Of a DNA stretch of 35,459 nucleotides, positions 1-9,119 are shown in pieces. The stretch's first letter is position 1. Each line of letters begins with the position of its first letter. Location: the NCBI GenBank assembly GCA_028278305.1, contig JANQEP010000114.1:1-35459 (forward strand), read 5' to 3'. This DNA comes from Candidatus Gastranaerophilales bacterium (lineage in GTDB: Bacteria > Cyanobacteriota > Vampirovibrionia > Gastranaerophilales > UBA9971). A program made the translations under genes and the position numbers. The notes under the pieces are model-generated. The model had not been told where the DNA came from. It worked only from the letters and a program-made list of their open reading frames with translations, and did not search any database.

Positions 1-174
1 AACTACAATCCCAAATGAGTTTGAGTCTGATAATTTCTTCATTACATAGAATAATATTTCTCTATTGTTTTCAAACTGTCTTAATATTCTTGTATAATGA
101 GTTTAGAATGAAGCCCGACCAGGACAATTATACTGATATCCGGTCTGTTTTAGTTTTTATTTTAGAGATTCGGG

Positions 175-2307
175 CTATTTAAGTTTTATCCATACACTTT
201 GATAAGGTTCAAGCTTAATTTTGTAGGTGTTGGATGATCTCTGCCTAAGTATATCCACCAGTGCATCTCTTTTCTCAGAAGATCTTTTACTGGCTACCTG
301 CTCTAATTCTATTATTTTGCCGGAAATTATATCTTCCAGAGTTTTTGTCCTATTAACTTTCGCGGATATATTTTCCGGTAAAGTTATTTTTGAATCCGTT
401 GTTTCACCGCAAAGGTTATTTATCATTATCATTTGCTCAGACCCGTATGTTCTGAGATAGGCGAAAATTTCCTTTTGCCCTGTATCGAGCTTCTTAAATT
501 CACCCCTGCTTATAACAGGGTTTTCTTTTCTCAGGTGAATTAATTTTTTAACTCTTTGGTAAATTGTTCCGCCAAAAGAATCTTTATTCTGCTGTGCTTC
601 ATAGAAAGCTTCTTTTGTTACAGGACCCCTGTTTATGTCCCTGCTGTCAAAGAAGCTGATAACATCAAGCTCATCTCCTTTTGCTTTAGCCATAACTTCT
701 CTCTGGGCTTCTGAAGTTTTTGCATATCTCCAGTTGTTCTGGACTCCTATCTCATCGCCATAGTAAATTAAAGGAATCCCCGGCATTGACATAAGAATTG
801 AAAAAGCAAGAGCTATTTTATCAGGTCTGTTATCAAGGAAATTAGCCATTCTTCCGCTTACGCCAAAGCCTTTTCTGAATTCCGCGCCTTTTTCAACGAG
901 CTTGCCGTAAATCAGTTTTCTTGTCTCAACATCTACCATTTCAAGTGTTAACTCATCATGAACCCTGAGAAAAACTGTCCAGGTAGCTGTTTCAGGAATT
1001 TCCGGGGTCTGGGCATAAGCTTTCCAGAAATGAGAGTTATCTCCTGTTAACATAGATGCCCAGATAGCTGGCATGTATGGGAAGTGATATGCTATTTGTA
1101 CTTCATCAGTTCTTTTAATTTTTTTCTTATTATCGCAGAGGATTTCATGATTTGTGCTTTGCTGCTCGCCAAAATATGGCAGAATATCTTCGGGCCATTG
1201 ACAGGCTTCTGCCTGCATTACCGATCTCGGCGCTATAGCCTGTACAAATGAGCTTAAAAGCTTTATAACTTCGTGGGTCTCCTTTAGATTCTCGGCGTTT
1301 GTGCCTTCTTTTTTTATATAGTAAGGAATAGCGTCCATCCTGAATATGTCCACCCCGATGTTTGCCCAGTGAGCAAGCACATCAAGCATATAATACAGAA
1401 CTTCAGGATTTTGCCAGTTTACATCAATCTGGAAAGGATAAAAAGTGTGATAAAAATAATAATCCTCACCTTTAATATTAACTTTTCTATAGTGATTTTC
1501 GCAAATATCAGGGAAAATCAGCCTTCTTTTTGATACTTTTCCCTCATCTTCCTTATATTCAACAACTATACCTACCTGTTCATCACGGTATTTTTCATAT
1601 TCAGGAAGTTTTTTTCTGCTGACAAAATAATTTGCCTTTTTTTCATCACCCTGCAGCGCATCCTGAAACCATTCATGCTGGTCTGAAAAATGATTCAGTA
1701 TAAGGTCTGCTTTTATTTTAAAGCCCCGTTTTCTTGCCTCAGCTATGAATTCCCTGAATTCTTTCATTCCGCCGAGGTCTTCTCTTACGTTTTTAGGGTC
1801 CCTGATATCAAACCCGGCGTCCCCCATAGGGGAATCAATAAACGGCAGCATAAAAATTGTCGTTACACCTAAATCTTCAAGATAGTCGAGCATTTTAATT
1901 GTATCTTCAAAGGTGTTTGCGGAATTTTTATCACTTACCCCAAACTGGTCAACATAAAACATATAAATTATTTCATCCTTATACCAGTCAGAAGTCCTTG
2001 AAAGATCTTCCATATAGAGTTTTAGGGGTCTGTTTTGCTTTGCTTTTTTTATTATTTCAAGAACTCTCGGGTAAATAACATTTACCTGTTGTTCACCATA
2101 GATGTTTTTTACAGATTCTTTTATATTTTTTTCAAGTTCTTCAGGTATAGAGTATTCAACTATTTTTGAATCTTTTTTAAATAATTTCAGATAGGTATTT
2201 CTGGCATCAGATAATGAACATGCCATTGCCAGGGGACTAAGATTCAGAAATAAAAATAAAGAGATAAGCGCAAGCAGAGTTGTTTTACGGAAAATTTTTC
2301 TAAACAT
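175..2307 (-). CDS. Exported GH13 (alpha-amylase superfamily) glycosidase/glucosyltransferase
   Basis: A GH13 TIM-barrel enzyme acting on alpha-glucans or small alpha-glucosides. The four GH13 regions are visible: region I DLILNH (about 201-206), region II DIFRMD with nucleophile Asp325, region III QAEA with acid/base Glu367, and region IV RVHDE with Asp451 (numbered from the ATG chosen here). The N-terminus is a signal peptide: basic MFRKIFRK, a hydrophobic core, then an AMA cleavage site before Cys. A helical stretch of about 70 residues precedes the barrel, as in amylosucrase/trehalose-synthase-like members. The open frame extends to a TTG at 2325, but that TTG overlaps the GGAGGG ribosome site, so the ATG at 2307 is preferred (710 aa). 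It is divergent from the PSP1 gene and has its own promoter-like site. GH13 membership is firm. The substrate (amylase, trehalose synthase or amylosucrase type) cannot be fixed by eye. Confidence 0.9.
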   Translation of the reverse strand: MFRKIFRKTTLLALISLFLFLNLSPLAMACSLSDARNTYLKLFKKDSKIVEYSIPEELEKNIKESVKNIYGEQQVNVIYPRVLEIIKKAKQNRPLKLYMEDLSRTSDWYKDEIIYMFYVDQFGVSDKNSANTFEDTIKMLDYLEDLGVTTIFMLPFIDSPMGDAGFDIRDPKNVREDLGGMKEFREFIAEARKRGFKIKADLILNHFSDQHEWFQDALQGDEKKANYFVSRKKLPEYEKYRDEQVGIVVEYKEDEGKVSKRRLIFPDICENHYRKVNIKGEDYYFYHTFYPFQIDVNWQNPEVLYYMLDVLAHWANIGVDIFRMDAIPYYIKKEGTNAENLKETHEVIKLLSSFVQAIAPRSVMQAEACQWPEDILPYFGEQQSTNHEILCDNKKKIKRTDEVQIAYHFPYMPAIWASMLTGDNSHFWKAYAQTPEIPETATWTVFLRVHDELTLEMVDVETRKLIYGKLVEKGAEFRKGFGVSGRMANFLDNRPDKIALAFSILMSMPGIPLIYYGDEIGVQNNWRYAKTSEAQREVMAKAKGDELDVISFFDSRDINRGPVTKEAFYEAQQNKDSFGGTIYQRVKKLIHLRKENPVISRGEFKKLDTGQKEIFAYLRTYGSEQMIMINNLCGETTDSKITLPENISAKVNRTKTLEDIISGKIIELEQVASKRSSEKRDALVDILRQRSSNTYKIKLEPYQSVWIKLK

Positions 2308-2350
2308 TTTTATCGGACCCTCCAAGACGGTTTAATATTAATTAGCATAA

Positions 2351-2359
2351 ATTATAGCA
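2351..2359 (-). promoter_or_regulatory. Extended -10 promoter for the GH13 gene
   Basis: The minus strand reads TGCTATAAT, a perfect TATAAT with a TGN extension, about 45 bases before the ATG at 2307. Only a weak T-rich -35 lies upstream, which suits an extended -10 promoter. The call rests on sequence match alone. Confidence 0.5.
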
Positions 2360-2404
2360 AATACAAAAACAAAACAAACTTTTTTTACTTATTTCTTAAT
2401 GACG

Positions 2405-2410
2405 TATAAT
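2405..2410 (+). promoter_or_regulatory. -10 box (TATAAT) for the PSP1 gene
   Basis: A perfect TATAAT lies 46 bases before the ATG at 2456. The -35 region is T-rich and poorly matched. It is back to back with the GH13 promoter, giving a compact divergent control region. Confidence 0.4.
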
Positions 2411-2455
2411 AAATAGTGAAATATAAAAATTTATGTCCGGAGATAATTGGTAAAA

Positions 2456-3373
2456 ATGCTTAAATACGGTGTAAGGCTCTTAAAAAACAAACTTTATCCT
2501 GTAAATGTACCGGAAAATGTAGAAGTTGAACACGGGCAGATGATCCTGGTGACTACTGAAAAAGGGCAGGAAGTAGCAAAGCTGGAAAGAATCCCGTCTT
2601 GCGTTGTTCAAAAATGGGGAAAGGATCTGCCTGAAGCGCTTTCTTTTGTAAGGATAGTTACGGAAGTCGATAAAACCAGGGTTGAGGAAATAGGAAGAAA
2701 AGAAAACGTTGCTTTTCATAAATGCGAAGACCTTATCAAAAAACATGAACTTCCTATGAGGCTTGTATCTACGAAATACACCTTTGATGAAAAAAAATTA
2801 ACATTCTATTATACAGCTCCGCACAGGATTGATTTTAGAGAACTGCTTAAAGATCTTACCCAGACGTTTAAAAGAGTGAGAATAGATCTTCGTCATATAG
2901 GAGTGAGGGATGAAACTTCTATTATAGAAGGCATAGGGATGTGCGGCAGGCAGTTTTGCTGTTCTTCCTTTTTAAAAAACTTTACTTCGATTAACATAAA
3001 ACTTGTAAAAGACCAGGGAATGCCCGTAAATCCGGGTAAAATTTCCGGTACCTGCGGAAGGCTTCTTTGCTGTCTTAATTATGAATACTCAAACTATATC
3101 GAAGCTGCGGCCGGCATGCCTCCTGTAGGAAGCGCTGTTATGACATCGGAAGGCTTAGGAAGGGTTGCTGCACTACACTTTTTACATGCTACTGTTGTTG
3201 TAAAACTTGAGGATGGAAGAGTAAAAGAGTTCGGCAAAAAAGAAATTGAAATGATTGAAGAGGATGTAACTAACATTAAGCTTGATTATTCAATGGATTA
3301 TCACGAAGATGAGGAGAGCATAGATATTTCAAGTATGGAAGATGACGATCAGAGTTTTACTTCCAATGTGTAG
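2456..3373 (+). CDS. PSP1 domain (RicT/YaaT-like) protein
   Basis: A PSP1-family protein. The best-known member, Bacillus RicT (YaaT), acts with RicA and RicF in a complex that promotes RNase Y-dependent mRNA maturation and carries Fe-S clusters. The family-typical cysteine groups are present: CGRQFCC (Cys163, 168, 169) and CGRLLCC (Cys200, 205, 206), inside a conserved core ending CLNYEY. The last 40 residues are acidic and probably flexible. The frame begins at a TTG (2447) only 3 bases after the GGAGA site, so the ATG at 2456 is preferred (305 aa). It stands alone, divergent from GH13 and convergent with the response regulator. Family assignment is strong. The RNase Y role is transferred from Bacillus and unproven here, since no ricA/ricF partners are in the window. 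Confidence 0.88.
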   Translation: MLKYGVRLLKNKLYPVNVPENVEVEHGQMILVTTEKGQEVAKLERIPSCVVQKWGKDLPEALSFVRIVTEVDKTRVEEIGRKENVAFHKCEDLIKKHELPMRLVSTKYTFDEKKLTFYYTAPHRIDFRELLKDLTQTFKRVRIDLRHIGVRDETSIIEGIGMCGRQFCCSSFLKNFTSINIKLVKDQGMPVNPGKISGTCGRLLCCLNYEYSNYIEAAAGMPPVGSAVMTSEGLGRVAALHFLHATVVVKLEDGRVKEFGKKEIEMIEEDVTNIKLDYSMDYHEDEESIDISSMEDDDQSFTSNV

Positions 3374-3403
3374 CTGAACAGATTAACCTGGCTCAATACA
3401 GAA

Positions 3404-4081
3404 TTACACAAGTCCTTCCCGCATTGCGGTGACTGCTGCCTGGGTTCTGTCATCCACGCATAGCTTTTGTAAAATACTATGCACATGAGCTTTTGCGGTT
3501 GCGCGGGTTATAAAAAGTTTTTCCGCAATTAAAGCATTCGACATCCCCTCTACAATAAGTCTTAGAACTTCGATTTCCCGCTGTGTCAAGCCTGCCGCCA
3601 TTGCTGCTTTTTTAGAGGCCGCCTGCTGATCTTCTGAGTTTGTAACCTGGACTTTTCTCGGCTGGCTGATATTTTTAAGGACTATTTTGGCAATAGCGGG
3701 ATCAAGCCAGGCTATGCCTTCGCTTACAGCCCTGATAGCGTTTGTTAACTGGTCAGGATTCGCGCCTTTCATTATATATGCGTCTGCACCAGCGCTAAAA
3801 GCTGCAAAGACATCATCTTCATTATCCCTTGACGTGAATATAAGAACTTTAGCATCGAGCTTTGCGTTTTTAATTCTCTGTGTAGCTTCGATTCCGTCGA
3901 TTCCCGGAAGTCCTATGTCCATCAAAATCACATCAGGGTTTAATTGTTTTGCCAGCTCAACCGCTTTTTCCCCGTTCTCAGCTTCTCCGATAAGCTCAAT
4001 ATCCTCGATTTTTTCCAGAGCCAGCTGAAGCCCCATTCTGGTCATAGTGTGATCTTCAACAAGTAAAACTTTTATCGTCAT
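3404..4081 (-). CDS. NarL/FixJ-type response regulator
   Basis: A two-domain transcription factor of 225 aa. The receiver domain spans about 1-120, with acidic pocket Glu9/Asp10, phospho-acceptor Asp55 (MDIGLPG), Thr83 and Lys105. An Ala/Lys/Gln-rich linker (about 135-160) leads to a LuxR-type HTH (about 163-210, [19 protein letters not shown]). The C-terminus [16 protein letters not shown] matches the tail commonly seen in cyanobacterial NarL-type regulators and is one of the better lineage clues here. Its ATG overlaps the last four bases of the upstream kinase gene (ATGA), so the two are almost certainly co-translated and a cognate pair. Target genes are unknown. Confidence 0.93.
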   Translation of the reverse strand: MTIKVLLVEDHTMTRMGLQLALEKIEDIELIGEAENGEKAVELAKQLNPDVILMDIGLPGIDGIEATQRIKNAKLDAKVLIFTSRDNEDDVFAAFSAGADAYIMKGANPDQLTNAIRAVSEGIAWLDPAIAKIVLKNISQPRKVQVTNSEDQQAASKKAAMAAGLTQREIEVLRLIVEGMSNALIAEKLFITRATAKAHVHSILQKLCVDDRTQAAVTAMREGLV

Positions 4082-5670
4082 CTTAATCCCCCTTTATCTG
4101 TATTATTTACCTTATAAACTGATAAATTTTCCTGTTTTTCCCTTACAGGAAGAGTGAATATAAACTTACTGCCCCTGTTAAGCTCGCTTTTCACGAGGAT
4201 TTTTCCACCGTGGGCTTCCACTATCTGGCGGCTGAGGTATAAGCCAAGTCCTGTACTGGTAGAGCGTTTTTTTCCCGTACCCTGTGAAAACCTGTTAAAC
4301 AGCTTTGGAATATCTTCAGCAGGGATTCCTACCCCTCTGTCTTCAACCGATACAACAGCTTCATCTTCTGTAAAGTCAACTGAAACAGTTATATCTCCCT
4401 GCCTGTTTGTGTGTTTTATAGCATTACCGAGAAAGTTTGTTATTACTCTTTTGATTTCATGCTTATCAGCATAGATTTTTTTATCGCTAATATCTAAAAA
4501 TTCAATATTTAAGTTGTTTTTTTCCGCAAGAGGTCGGACTTCCATTATGCAGCCTTGAATTACATCTGAAAGTACAAAATTTTCTTTGTACAAAACCAGC
4601 TGTCCTGACTCATATTTATAAACTTCCAGAAGGGCATTAACAAGTCCCAGAAGATCTTCATTGCTTTTTTTCATTGTTTCAAGAAGCAGTCTCTGCTTAT
4701 CGGTAAGTTCACCTACTGTTCCGTCAATGAAAAACTGTAATGTCTGGATAGCTGCAAGCAAAGGCGTACGCAGGTCATGGGTAAGAGTAGCAATAAAGTC
4801 ATTTCTTAGCCTGTCCATTTCCTGGTGAAGCGTAACGTCTCTTATAACCCCTACAAAAGAGCTAATTTCCCGGTTTTCATCATTGATAATCGGTGCAAAG
4901 CTTATTTCTACTGGGGTTATTTCCCCTGAACTACAGTTTTGTATTGTATAACCTCCTATTAATACGTCTTTTTCATTATGAAGCCGGGTGTGTATGGATT
5001 CATTAGCATTGTTTGCGCATATATCAGAGATATTTTTTCCCCGGGCGCTTTCCATACCGCAGATCGCATTAAACGCAGGATTTGCCCGGTTAATTTTCCC
5101 GTCTTTTAAAACCGTTATAATTCCGTCAGCACTGTAATTTATTACTGTACTGAGTTTATAATTAGCCTGATTCAGGCTTTTTGTTCGCTCTTTAACAGCA
5201 ATTTCAAGTTCCTCGTTGTATCTTTGAACCTTAGCTTTTGCATGTTCGAGCTCCTGTATTTTCTGCTCAAGGTTTTCGATAAGATGGCTGCGCTCAAGCC
5301 CGTTTTTTATACATAACATTAAATCATCATTATCCCAGGGTTTTTCTATGTACCTGTAAAGCCCGATTTCGTTTATAGCCTTGATAGCGCTTTCTTTATC
5401 CGCATATCCTGTCAGAAGAATCCGCGTTGTTCCGGGATTAATTTCCCCGGCTTTTCCAAGAAGCTCTATACCATTAAGCCCGGGCATGTAGAAATCCGAG
5501 ATAATAAGGTCAACTCTTGTGATTTTAATATACTCAACTGCTTCAAACGGAGAGTTAAAGGTATTAACGTTAGTGTAACCTTCTAATTTCAAGAGGGATT
5601 TAAGGCTGGAAGTTACCATCCGCTCATCGTCAACTATTACAATATTCCATTCGTTTAAATTCTCTTGCAT
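4078..5670 (-). CDS. Hybrid sensor histidine kinase (REC-coiled coil-PAS-HisKA-HATPase)
   Basis: A 530-aa soluble kinase with no membrane segment. An N-terminal receiver (about 9-125) has Asp14/Asp15, phospho-acceptor Asp59 and Lys110. A helical linker (about 127-170) leads to a PAS domain (about 172-285). The HisKA domain carries THDLRTP with phospho-His298. The HATPase domain has N-box Asn416, G1 DRGVG (444-448) and G2 GLGLYLS (474-480). The receiver at the front implies that another kinase phosphorylates it, so this protein likely sits in the middle of a relay and passes the signal to the overlapping downstream response regulator. The PAS ligand is not evident. The ATG at 5670 has only a weak AGGA-type ribosome site, but the receiver starts directly after it. 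Confidence 0.93.
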   Translation of the reverse strand: MQENLNEWNIVIVDDERMVTSSLKSLLKLEGYTNVNTFNSPFEAVEYIKITRVDLIISDFYMPGLNGIELLGKAGEINPGTTRILLTGYADKESAIKAINEIGLYRYIEKPWDNDDLMLCIKNGLERSHLIENLEQKIQELEHAKAKVQRYNEELEIAVKERTKSLNQANYKLSTVINYSADGIITVLKDGKINRANPAFNAICGMESARGKNISDICANNANESIHTRLHNEKDVLIGGYTIQNCSSGEITPVEISFAPIINDENREISSFVGVIRDVTLHQEMDRLRNDFIATLTHDLRTPLLAAIQTLQFFIDGTVGELTDKQRLLLETMKKSNEDLLGLVNALLEVYKYESGQLVLYKENFVLSDVIQGCIMEVRPLAEKNNLNIEFLDISDKKIYADKHEIKRVITNFLGNAIKHTNRQGDITVSVDFTEDEAVVSVEDRGVGIPAEDIPKLFNRFSQGTGKKRSTSTGLGLYLSRQIVEAHGGKILVKSELNRGSKFIFTLPVREKQENLSVYKVNNTDKGGLR

Positions 5671-5703
5671 TCCTGTCTCTTTGGATTTAGCGCTTAGTTA
5701 TTA

Positions 5704-5709
5704 ATTATA
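5704..5709 (-). promoter_or_regulatory. Possible -10 box for the kinase-regulator operon
   Basis: TATAAT on the minus strand, about 35 bases before the kinase ATG. No good -35 is found at standard spacing, so this is a weak call. Confidence 0.3.
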
Positions 5710-5870
5710 TCCGGTTTTGCAGTAAGAAATATTTAATTTTTGTTAAAATTTATCCTATGTTAGAACATATTCATAAAATATAGAATTTTCCATAAAAATA
5801 CAAATAGTTAACATAAAAGTAAGAAAATTCTTTGCCTTAACCATTTATATTTCTTAAAAATTATTTTCAT

Positions 5871-5890
5871 TAAGGAAGTAATAAAAAATT
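5871..5890 (+). repeat. Half copy of the 54-bp hairpin repeat family
   Basis: These 20 bases are identical to the first 20 bases of the full copy at 26458. The second arm is missing; the following sequence diverges. Confidence 0.55.
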
Positions 5891-5960
5891 CTTATGAAGT
5901 GGTCTCAAAACCTAACGAGGTTTCGTAAAAGAATAATTAAACAACCCAATAAAACAAAGG

Positions 5961-6590
5961 CTAGTGCACTGACACATTAATTATGAAGGATAAAGTCGTC
6001 TTAATTTAATTCTTGCATCACCGGTTCTAAATCTCCAATTAACAATAATATTTCGAATATTGCGCTCATTAACCCAAGCATTAAGCTCTTTTTTAAGGGT
6101 TTCAATGTCTGGAAGGCGTTTTTTAGTGCATTGCCTTGACATTGCAGAAAGTTCAATCTCTGCAATATTAAGCCAACTCCCATGTACAGGCGTGTAGTGA
6201 ACTTCGAACCTTTTGATTATTCGTCTGGACTCCTCCGGCGGATAATACCTGTAGAGAATTGAAAGTTTGTGAATATTCAAATTATCCATAACAAGCCGTA
6301 TTGTTTTTGCTTCAGGGTAATAAATATCTGATAAATCCTTTAAAAGTTCTGCAAAATCTTGTTTTTTCCTTGTCTGAGTTACTTTACATTCTCTAAAATT
6401 ATTAAAAGGCTCTGATATCATAAAAATATTACAAGTACCGTTTCTTTGGTATTGATAATCAATTTTTTTAGATCGCCCTTTTTCCAAAGGTATAGGCTCA
6501 ATACAATTATTTAAAAGCTGATATGGTTTTTCATCTATACACACTACAGGTTTTTTAGGGTCATATGCATTTATTGTGTCAGTGCACTAG
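5961..6590 (-). mobile_element. Internally deleted IS630-family element with both terminal inverted repeats
   Basis: Perfect 16-base inverted ends, CTAGTGCACTGACACA at 5961-5976 and its complement at 6575-6590, bound a 630-bp unit. The outermost CTAG at each end fits the family habit of inserting at TA in CTAG and duplicating TA, so the element proper would be 5964-6587. Full IS630 elements are about 1.1 kb; this one keeps only the 3' half of the transposase. It appears to be a deletion derivative that could be moved only by a transposase supplied from elsewhere. The right end abuts a dispersed repeat copy at 6591-6613. Confidence 0.85.
5981..6544 (-). pseudogene. IS630-family transposase, N-terminally truncated (DDE domain only)
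   Basis: A 187-aa frame beginning at GTG and covering the catalytic half of an IS630 transposase. The triad is visible: first Asp in CIDEKP (Asp4), second in VMDNLNIH (Asp87), and Glu in SWLNIAE (Glu129). The C-terminus GDARIKLRRLYPS is the normal family end. The frame continues upstream without a start through AYDPKKPVV, which full-length relatives have before the first Asp, and then runs into the terminal inverted repeat. About 140-150 residues with the DNA-binding HTH are therefore gone. The catalytic residues survive, but the protein is unlikely to bind its ends or be properly translated. Confidence 0.85.
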
Positions 6591-6613
6591 ATAACTCGAG
6601 TCGCCAATTAGCC
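6591..6613 (-). repeat. Dispersed repeat copy, perfect 23-bp inverted match to 11434-11456
   Basis: All 23 bases are the exact reverse complement of 11434-11456. The IS630 element is inserted immediately next to it, apparently within a larger repeat copy: the pre-insertion sequence would read GTTATCTAGC, comparable to GTTATTTAGC in the other copies. Confidence 0.8.
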
Positions 6614-6828
6614 TTAATCCCTGATTATATGACCGGGCAAAAGCTCAACAGTTCAATTTTTGTTTTTGAAAATTTGAAAAAACTACCTTTAAGCAGGTGA
6701 AAATTAATTTCACAAATTGTTATAATCCATTTGAAGCGGATGGTAGACTTCGGGGTTATACCTGACTCCGTAAGTAATTCAGTAATTAAGTATTGCCAAA
6801 ACAAAAAATTTCAACGGTGAATCTGATA

Positions 6829-7728
6829 ATGTCTAAGACAAAAATTTTAATAGCTATAGATGAGCCAAACTGGGCATCTATTATTGTGCAGACCCTGTTT
6901 AACCTTGTTAACAGGGAAAGTTGCGAAATAATCCTTTTAAACGTCCTGGAAACAACCCTTGCTGAAGAGGGATATTTTTACAGCCGTCCGGAAAAATACA
7001 TTAAACACGAGGCTAGAAAGGCAAATTTTGCTTATGTGGAGAATTTACTGGAAAAAAATAAACTTGAATATCAATTGATTTTTAAAGAAGGCGATGCTGC
7101 CGAAAATATTGTTAGTATGTCCAAAAAACTAGATGTTGACCTTGTAGTAGTCGGTTCTCACAATAAAAAAATTTTTGAAACATTCTTTTTAGGCAGTGTA
7201 AGCTATAAAATTTCAAGGCTTTGCAGATGTTCAGTAATGATTGTCAGCAGCAAATATCACGTTCACAACATAAGAAAGAAGAATTTCAATATATTATTTG
7301 CTGCTGACCGTTCAAAGTTTTCGAATTACGCTGCTGAAAAGCTTCCTGAATTAATTGATATAAAAAGGGCTAAAATTGATATTTTAAACGTAACTGTTCC
7401 CCCGCAAAAAGTTATACCTCCGGAAGCTTATATTTACACTGATATAGGCAAAATTATAGATGAATCCAAGCATGTTTCTGATGAATTACTGAATAATACT
7501 GCTGAAATATTTGAAAAATATGAGGTTTCAGAAATAAAGAAAGTTTCATTAATGGGTGAGCCCGCTGCTATAATAGTGGATTATGCCGAGAAAAATTCAA
7601 TTGACCTGATAATTATGGGCTCGCATGCAAGAAAAGAGTTATCCGCTCTATTTTTAGGCAGTACAAGCATGAAAGTTTCCGAAAAATCAGAAATACCTAT
7701 ACTGCTGGTAAAAAAAGCAAAAAAATAA
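6829..7728 (+). CDS. Universal stress protein with two UspA domains
   Basis: A tandem-Usp protein of 299 aa. Domain 1 (about 3-140) and domain 2 (about 150-298) each end with the ATP-binding loop seen in UspA: VVGSHNKK...FLGSVS in the first and IMGSHARK...FLGSTS in the second. No membrane segments or fused domains are seen, so it is cytosolic. Family members bind ATP and help survival under starvation or stress; the exact job here is unknown. The frame opens at a TTG (6793), but the ATG at 6829 has a GGTGA ribosome site eight bases upstream and starts right before the first beta strand. It ends in a hairpin shared with the convergent DUF512 gene. Confidence 0.9.
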   Translation: MSKTKILIAIDEPNWASIIVQTLFNLVNRESCEIILLNVLETTLAEEGYFYSRPEKYIKHEARKANFAYVENLLEKNKLEYQLIFKEGDAAENIVSMSKKLDVDLVVVGSHNKKIFETFFLGSVSYKISRLCRCSVMIVSSKYHVHNIRKKNFNILFAADRSKFSNYAAEKLPELIDIKRAKIDILNVTVPPQKVIPPEAYIYTDIGKIIDESKHVSDELLNNTAEIFEKYEVSEIKKVSLMGEPAAIIVDYAEKNSIDLIIMGSHARKELSALFLGSTSMKVSEKSEIPILLVKKAKK

Positions 7729-7740
7729 TGGCAATAAGCT

Positions 7741-7770
7741 GCTGCAATTAATGAATCAGGTCATTGCAGC
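7741..7770. terminator. Hairpin, probably a two-way terminator between convergent genes
   Basis: An 8-bp stem GCTGCAAT/ATTGCAGC (7741-7748 with 7763-7770) and a 14-base loop, followed by TGTTTTG on the plus strand and by a T-rich run on the minus strand. It sits exactly between the convergent usp and DUF512 genes. Confidence 0.45.
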
Positions 7771-9067
7771 TGTTTTGAATAATGAGATCTATTAACTCCT
7801 CACAACTGTAATAATTTTCTATTACTTCCACATTAATCCCCAGTTTTTCCTCAACATCCTCCAGTGTGACGTCATCAAGAAACCGGTCAGTGTATTTTCT
7901 CAACATTACCGAGGGAATTACAAGATTACTGATTTCATTTTTTACGGGCATAAGCTCACTCAAGAGGTCTTTTCCTGTTATAAGACCGGAAACTGTAACC
8001 TTTTCCCCCCAGAACCCGCTTTTTACAGGGATGATCTTTATATTTAAATTCTCTATAGTGTTCAGGTTTTCTATTACAGGCTGCATAACCTCATATGCCA
8101 GCTGTCCCGTAGCTATTGTAAGATTATAGGGCTCAGAAAGCTTTTCAGGAAGCCTGTCTTTGTGTTTTTCATAGTTTTCCAGTAAAATCCTTGCTGCCCC
8201 GACCCCGTCGTCAAGCTGTCCGTAACCCCTGTAACTTTCATCCTTCGGAAAGTCAAGACCGGATATAATATAGAACTCGTCTGAGGCTATAGCCAAGCTA
8301 TAGCCGATTTTTTCATTAAACTTATCGGACTGGTCTATAACTTCCCCTGCCAGCTGGGGAGTTACAGGCTTAAGAATGTCATTTTTCCTGTACCTGGTTA
8401 TTCCTACAGGAACTATGGCAATCGAAGCAATGTTTGATCTTAGCTCTGCAAGGTCATTAAGGGTTTTTTCCAGCTCATTACCGTCGTTTAATCCCGGGCA
8501 AAGCACAATTTGCGTGTGAACAGGAACTTCAAGCTCATTAAGCCATTTTAATTCTTCTAAAATATTTCCTGCTTTTGGATTCTGAAGCATTCTACACCGC
8601 AGCTCAGGATTTGTTGTATGCACAGAAACATACAAAGGACCCGGCCTGAGCTTTTCAATCCGTTTTTTATGCTCGGATTTTAAGTTAGTGAGCGTAATAT
8701 AAGTTCCCTGAAGATAAGACAGCCTGTAGTCATCGTCTTTTACATATAAACTTTTTCTTAACCCGCCGGGCTGCTGGTCTACAAAGCAAAAAACACATTT
8801 GTTATTACACGGTATAACCCGGTCAAATACCGCTGATTCAAAGATTAAACCAAGATCTTCCCCCGGGTCTTTTTCTATATCAATAATTTCTTCCTCGCCT
8901 GAGCTGCGTTTAATGTGCAGGCTTAAATTATCAGAAGCCGTAAAATATTTATAATCAATAAGATCAAGGGGCTTGACACCATCTATTGAAATAACTTCAT
9001 CGCCCGGCTGAATTTCCAGGTCTGAAGCAATACTGCCGGGTTCCACGCTGTTTACTATTGCCGTCAT
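7748..9067 (-). CDS. DUF512 family protein: PDZ domain plus radical-SAM-like core
   Basis: A 439-aa protein of the family annotated DUF512, common in cyanobacteria and clostridia and of unknown reaction. A PDZ-like domain covers about 1-60 (PGSIASDLEIQPGDEVISID). A radical-SAM-type CxxxCxxC motif follows (Cys87, Cys91, Cys94: CNNKCVFC) in a TIM-barrel-like region, then the DUF512 C-terminal domain. The cysteine spacing predicts a 4Fe-4S cluster and S-adenosylmethionine chemistry; the substrate is unknown. The start is the ATG at 9067, right before the PDZ domain, with no clear Shine-Dalgarno site. Divergent from the membrane protein at 9120. Confidence 0.88.
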   Translation of the reverse strand: MTAIVNSVEPGSIASDLEIQPGDEVISIDGVKPLDLIDYKYFTASDNLSLHIKRSSGEEEIIDIEKDPGEDLGLIFESAVFDRVIPCNNKCVFCFVDQQPGGLRKSLYVKDDDYRLSYLQGTYITLTNLKSEHKKRIEKLRPGPLYVSVHTTNPELRCRMLQNPKAGNILEELKWLNELEVPVHTQIVLCPGLNDGNELEKTLNDLAELRSNIASIAIVPVGITRYRKNDILKPVTPQLAGEVIDQSDKFNEKIGYSLAIASDEFYIISGLDFPKDESYRGYGQLDDGVGAARILLENYEKHKDRLPEKLSEPYNLTIATGQLAYEVMQPVIENLNTIENLNIKIIPVKSGFWGEKVTVSGLITGKDLLSELMPVKNEISNLVIPSVMLRKYTDRFLDDVTLEDVEEKLGINVEVIENYYSCEELIDLIIQNSCNDLIH

Positions 9068-9119
9068 TATTTACATAGCTTATCATTGTAACTAATTTAA
9101 TCATAGCAAAAAGACTAAA

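Larger units (their letters stand above)
5671..5960. other. AT-rich gene-free stretch before the IS element
   Basis: No credible ORF on either strand. It holds the kinase promoter region, a 20-base half copy of the 54-bp repeat family (5871-5890), and a small hairpin AAACCT-AACG-AGGTTT at 5908-5923 of unknown role. Confidence 0.6.

Noticed and set aside
70-98. TTCAAA-17-TATAAT promoter match on the plus strand
   Set aside because: No plus-strand gene follows; the downstream sequence is the GH13 gene read backwards. Kept out as likely chance in AT-rich DNA.
6545-6590. First ORF (orfA) of a two-frame IS630 transposase
   Set aside because: Only about 30 bases lie between the catalytic half and the terminal repeat, too short for the HTH-bearing half in any frame.
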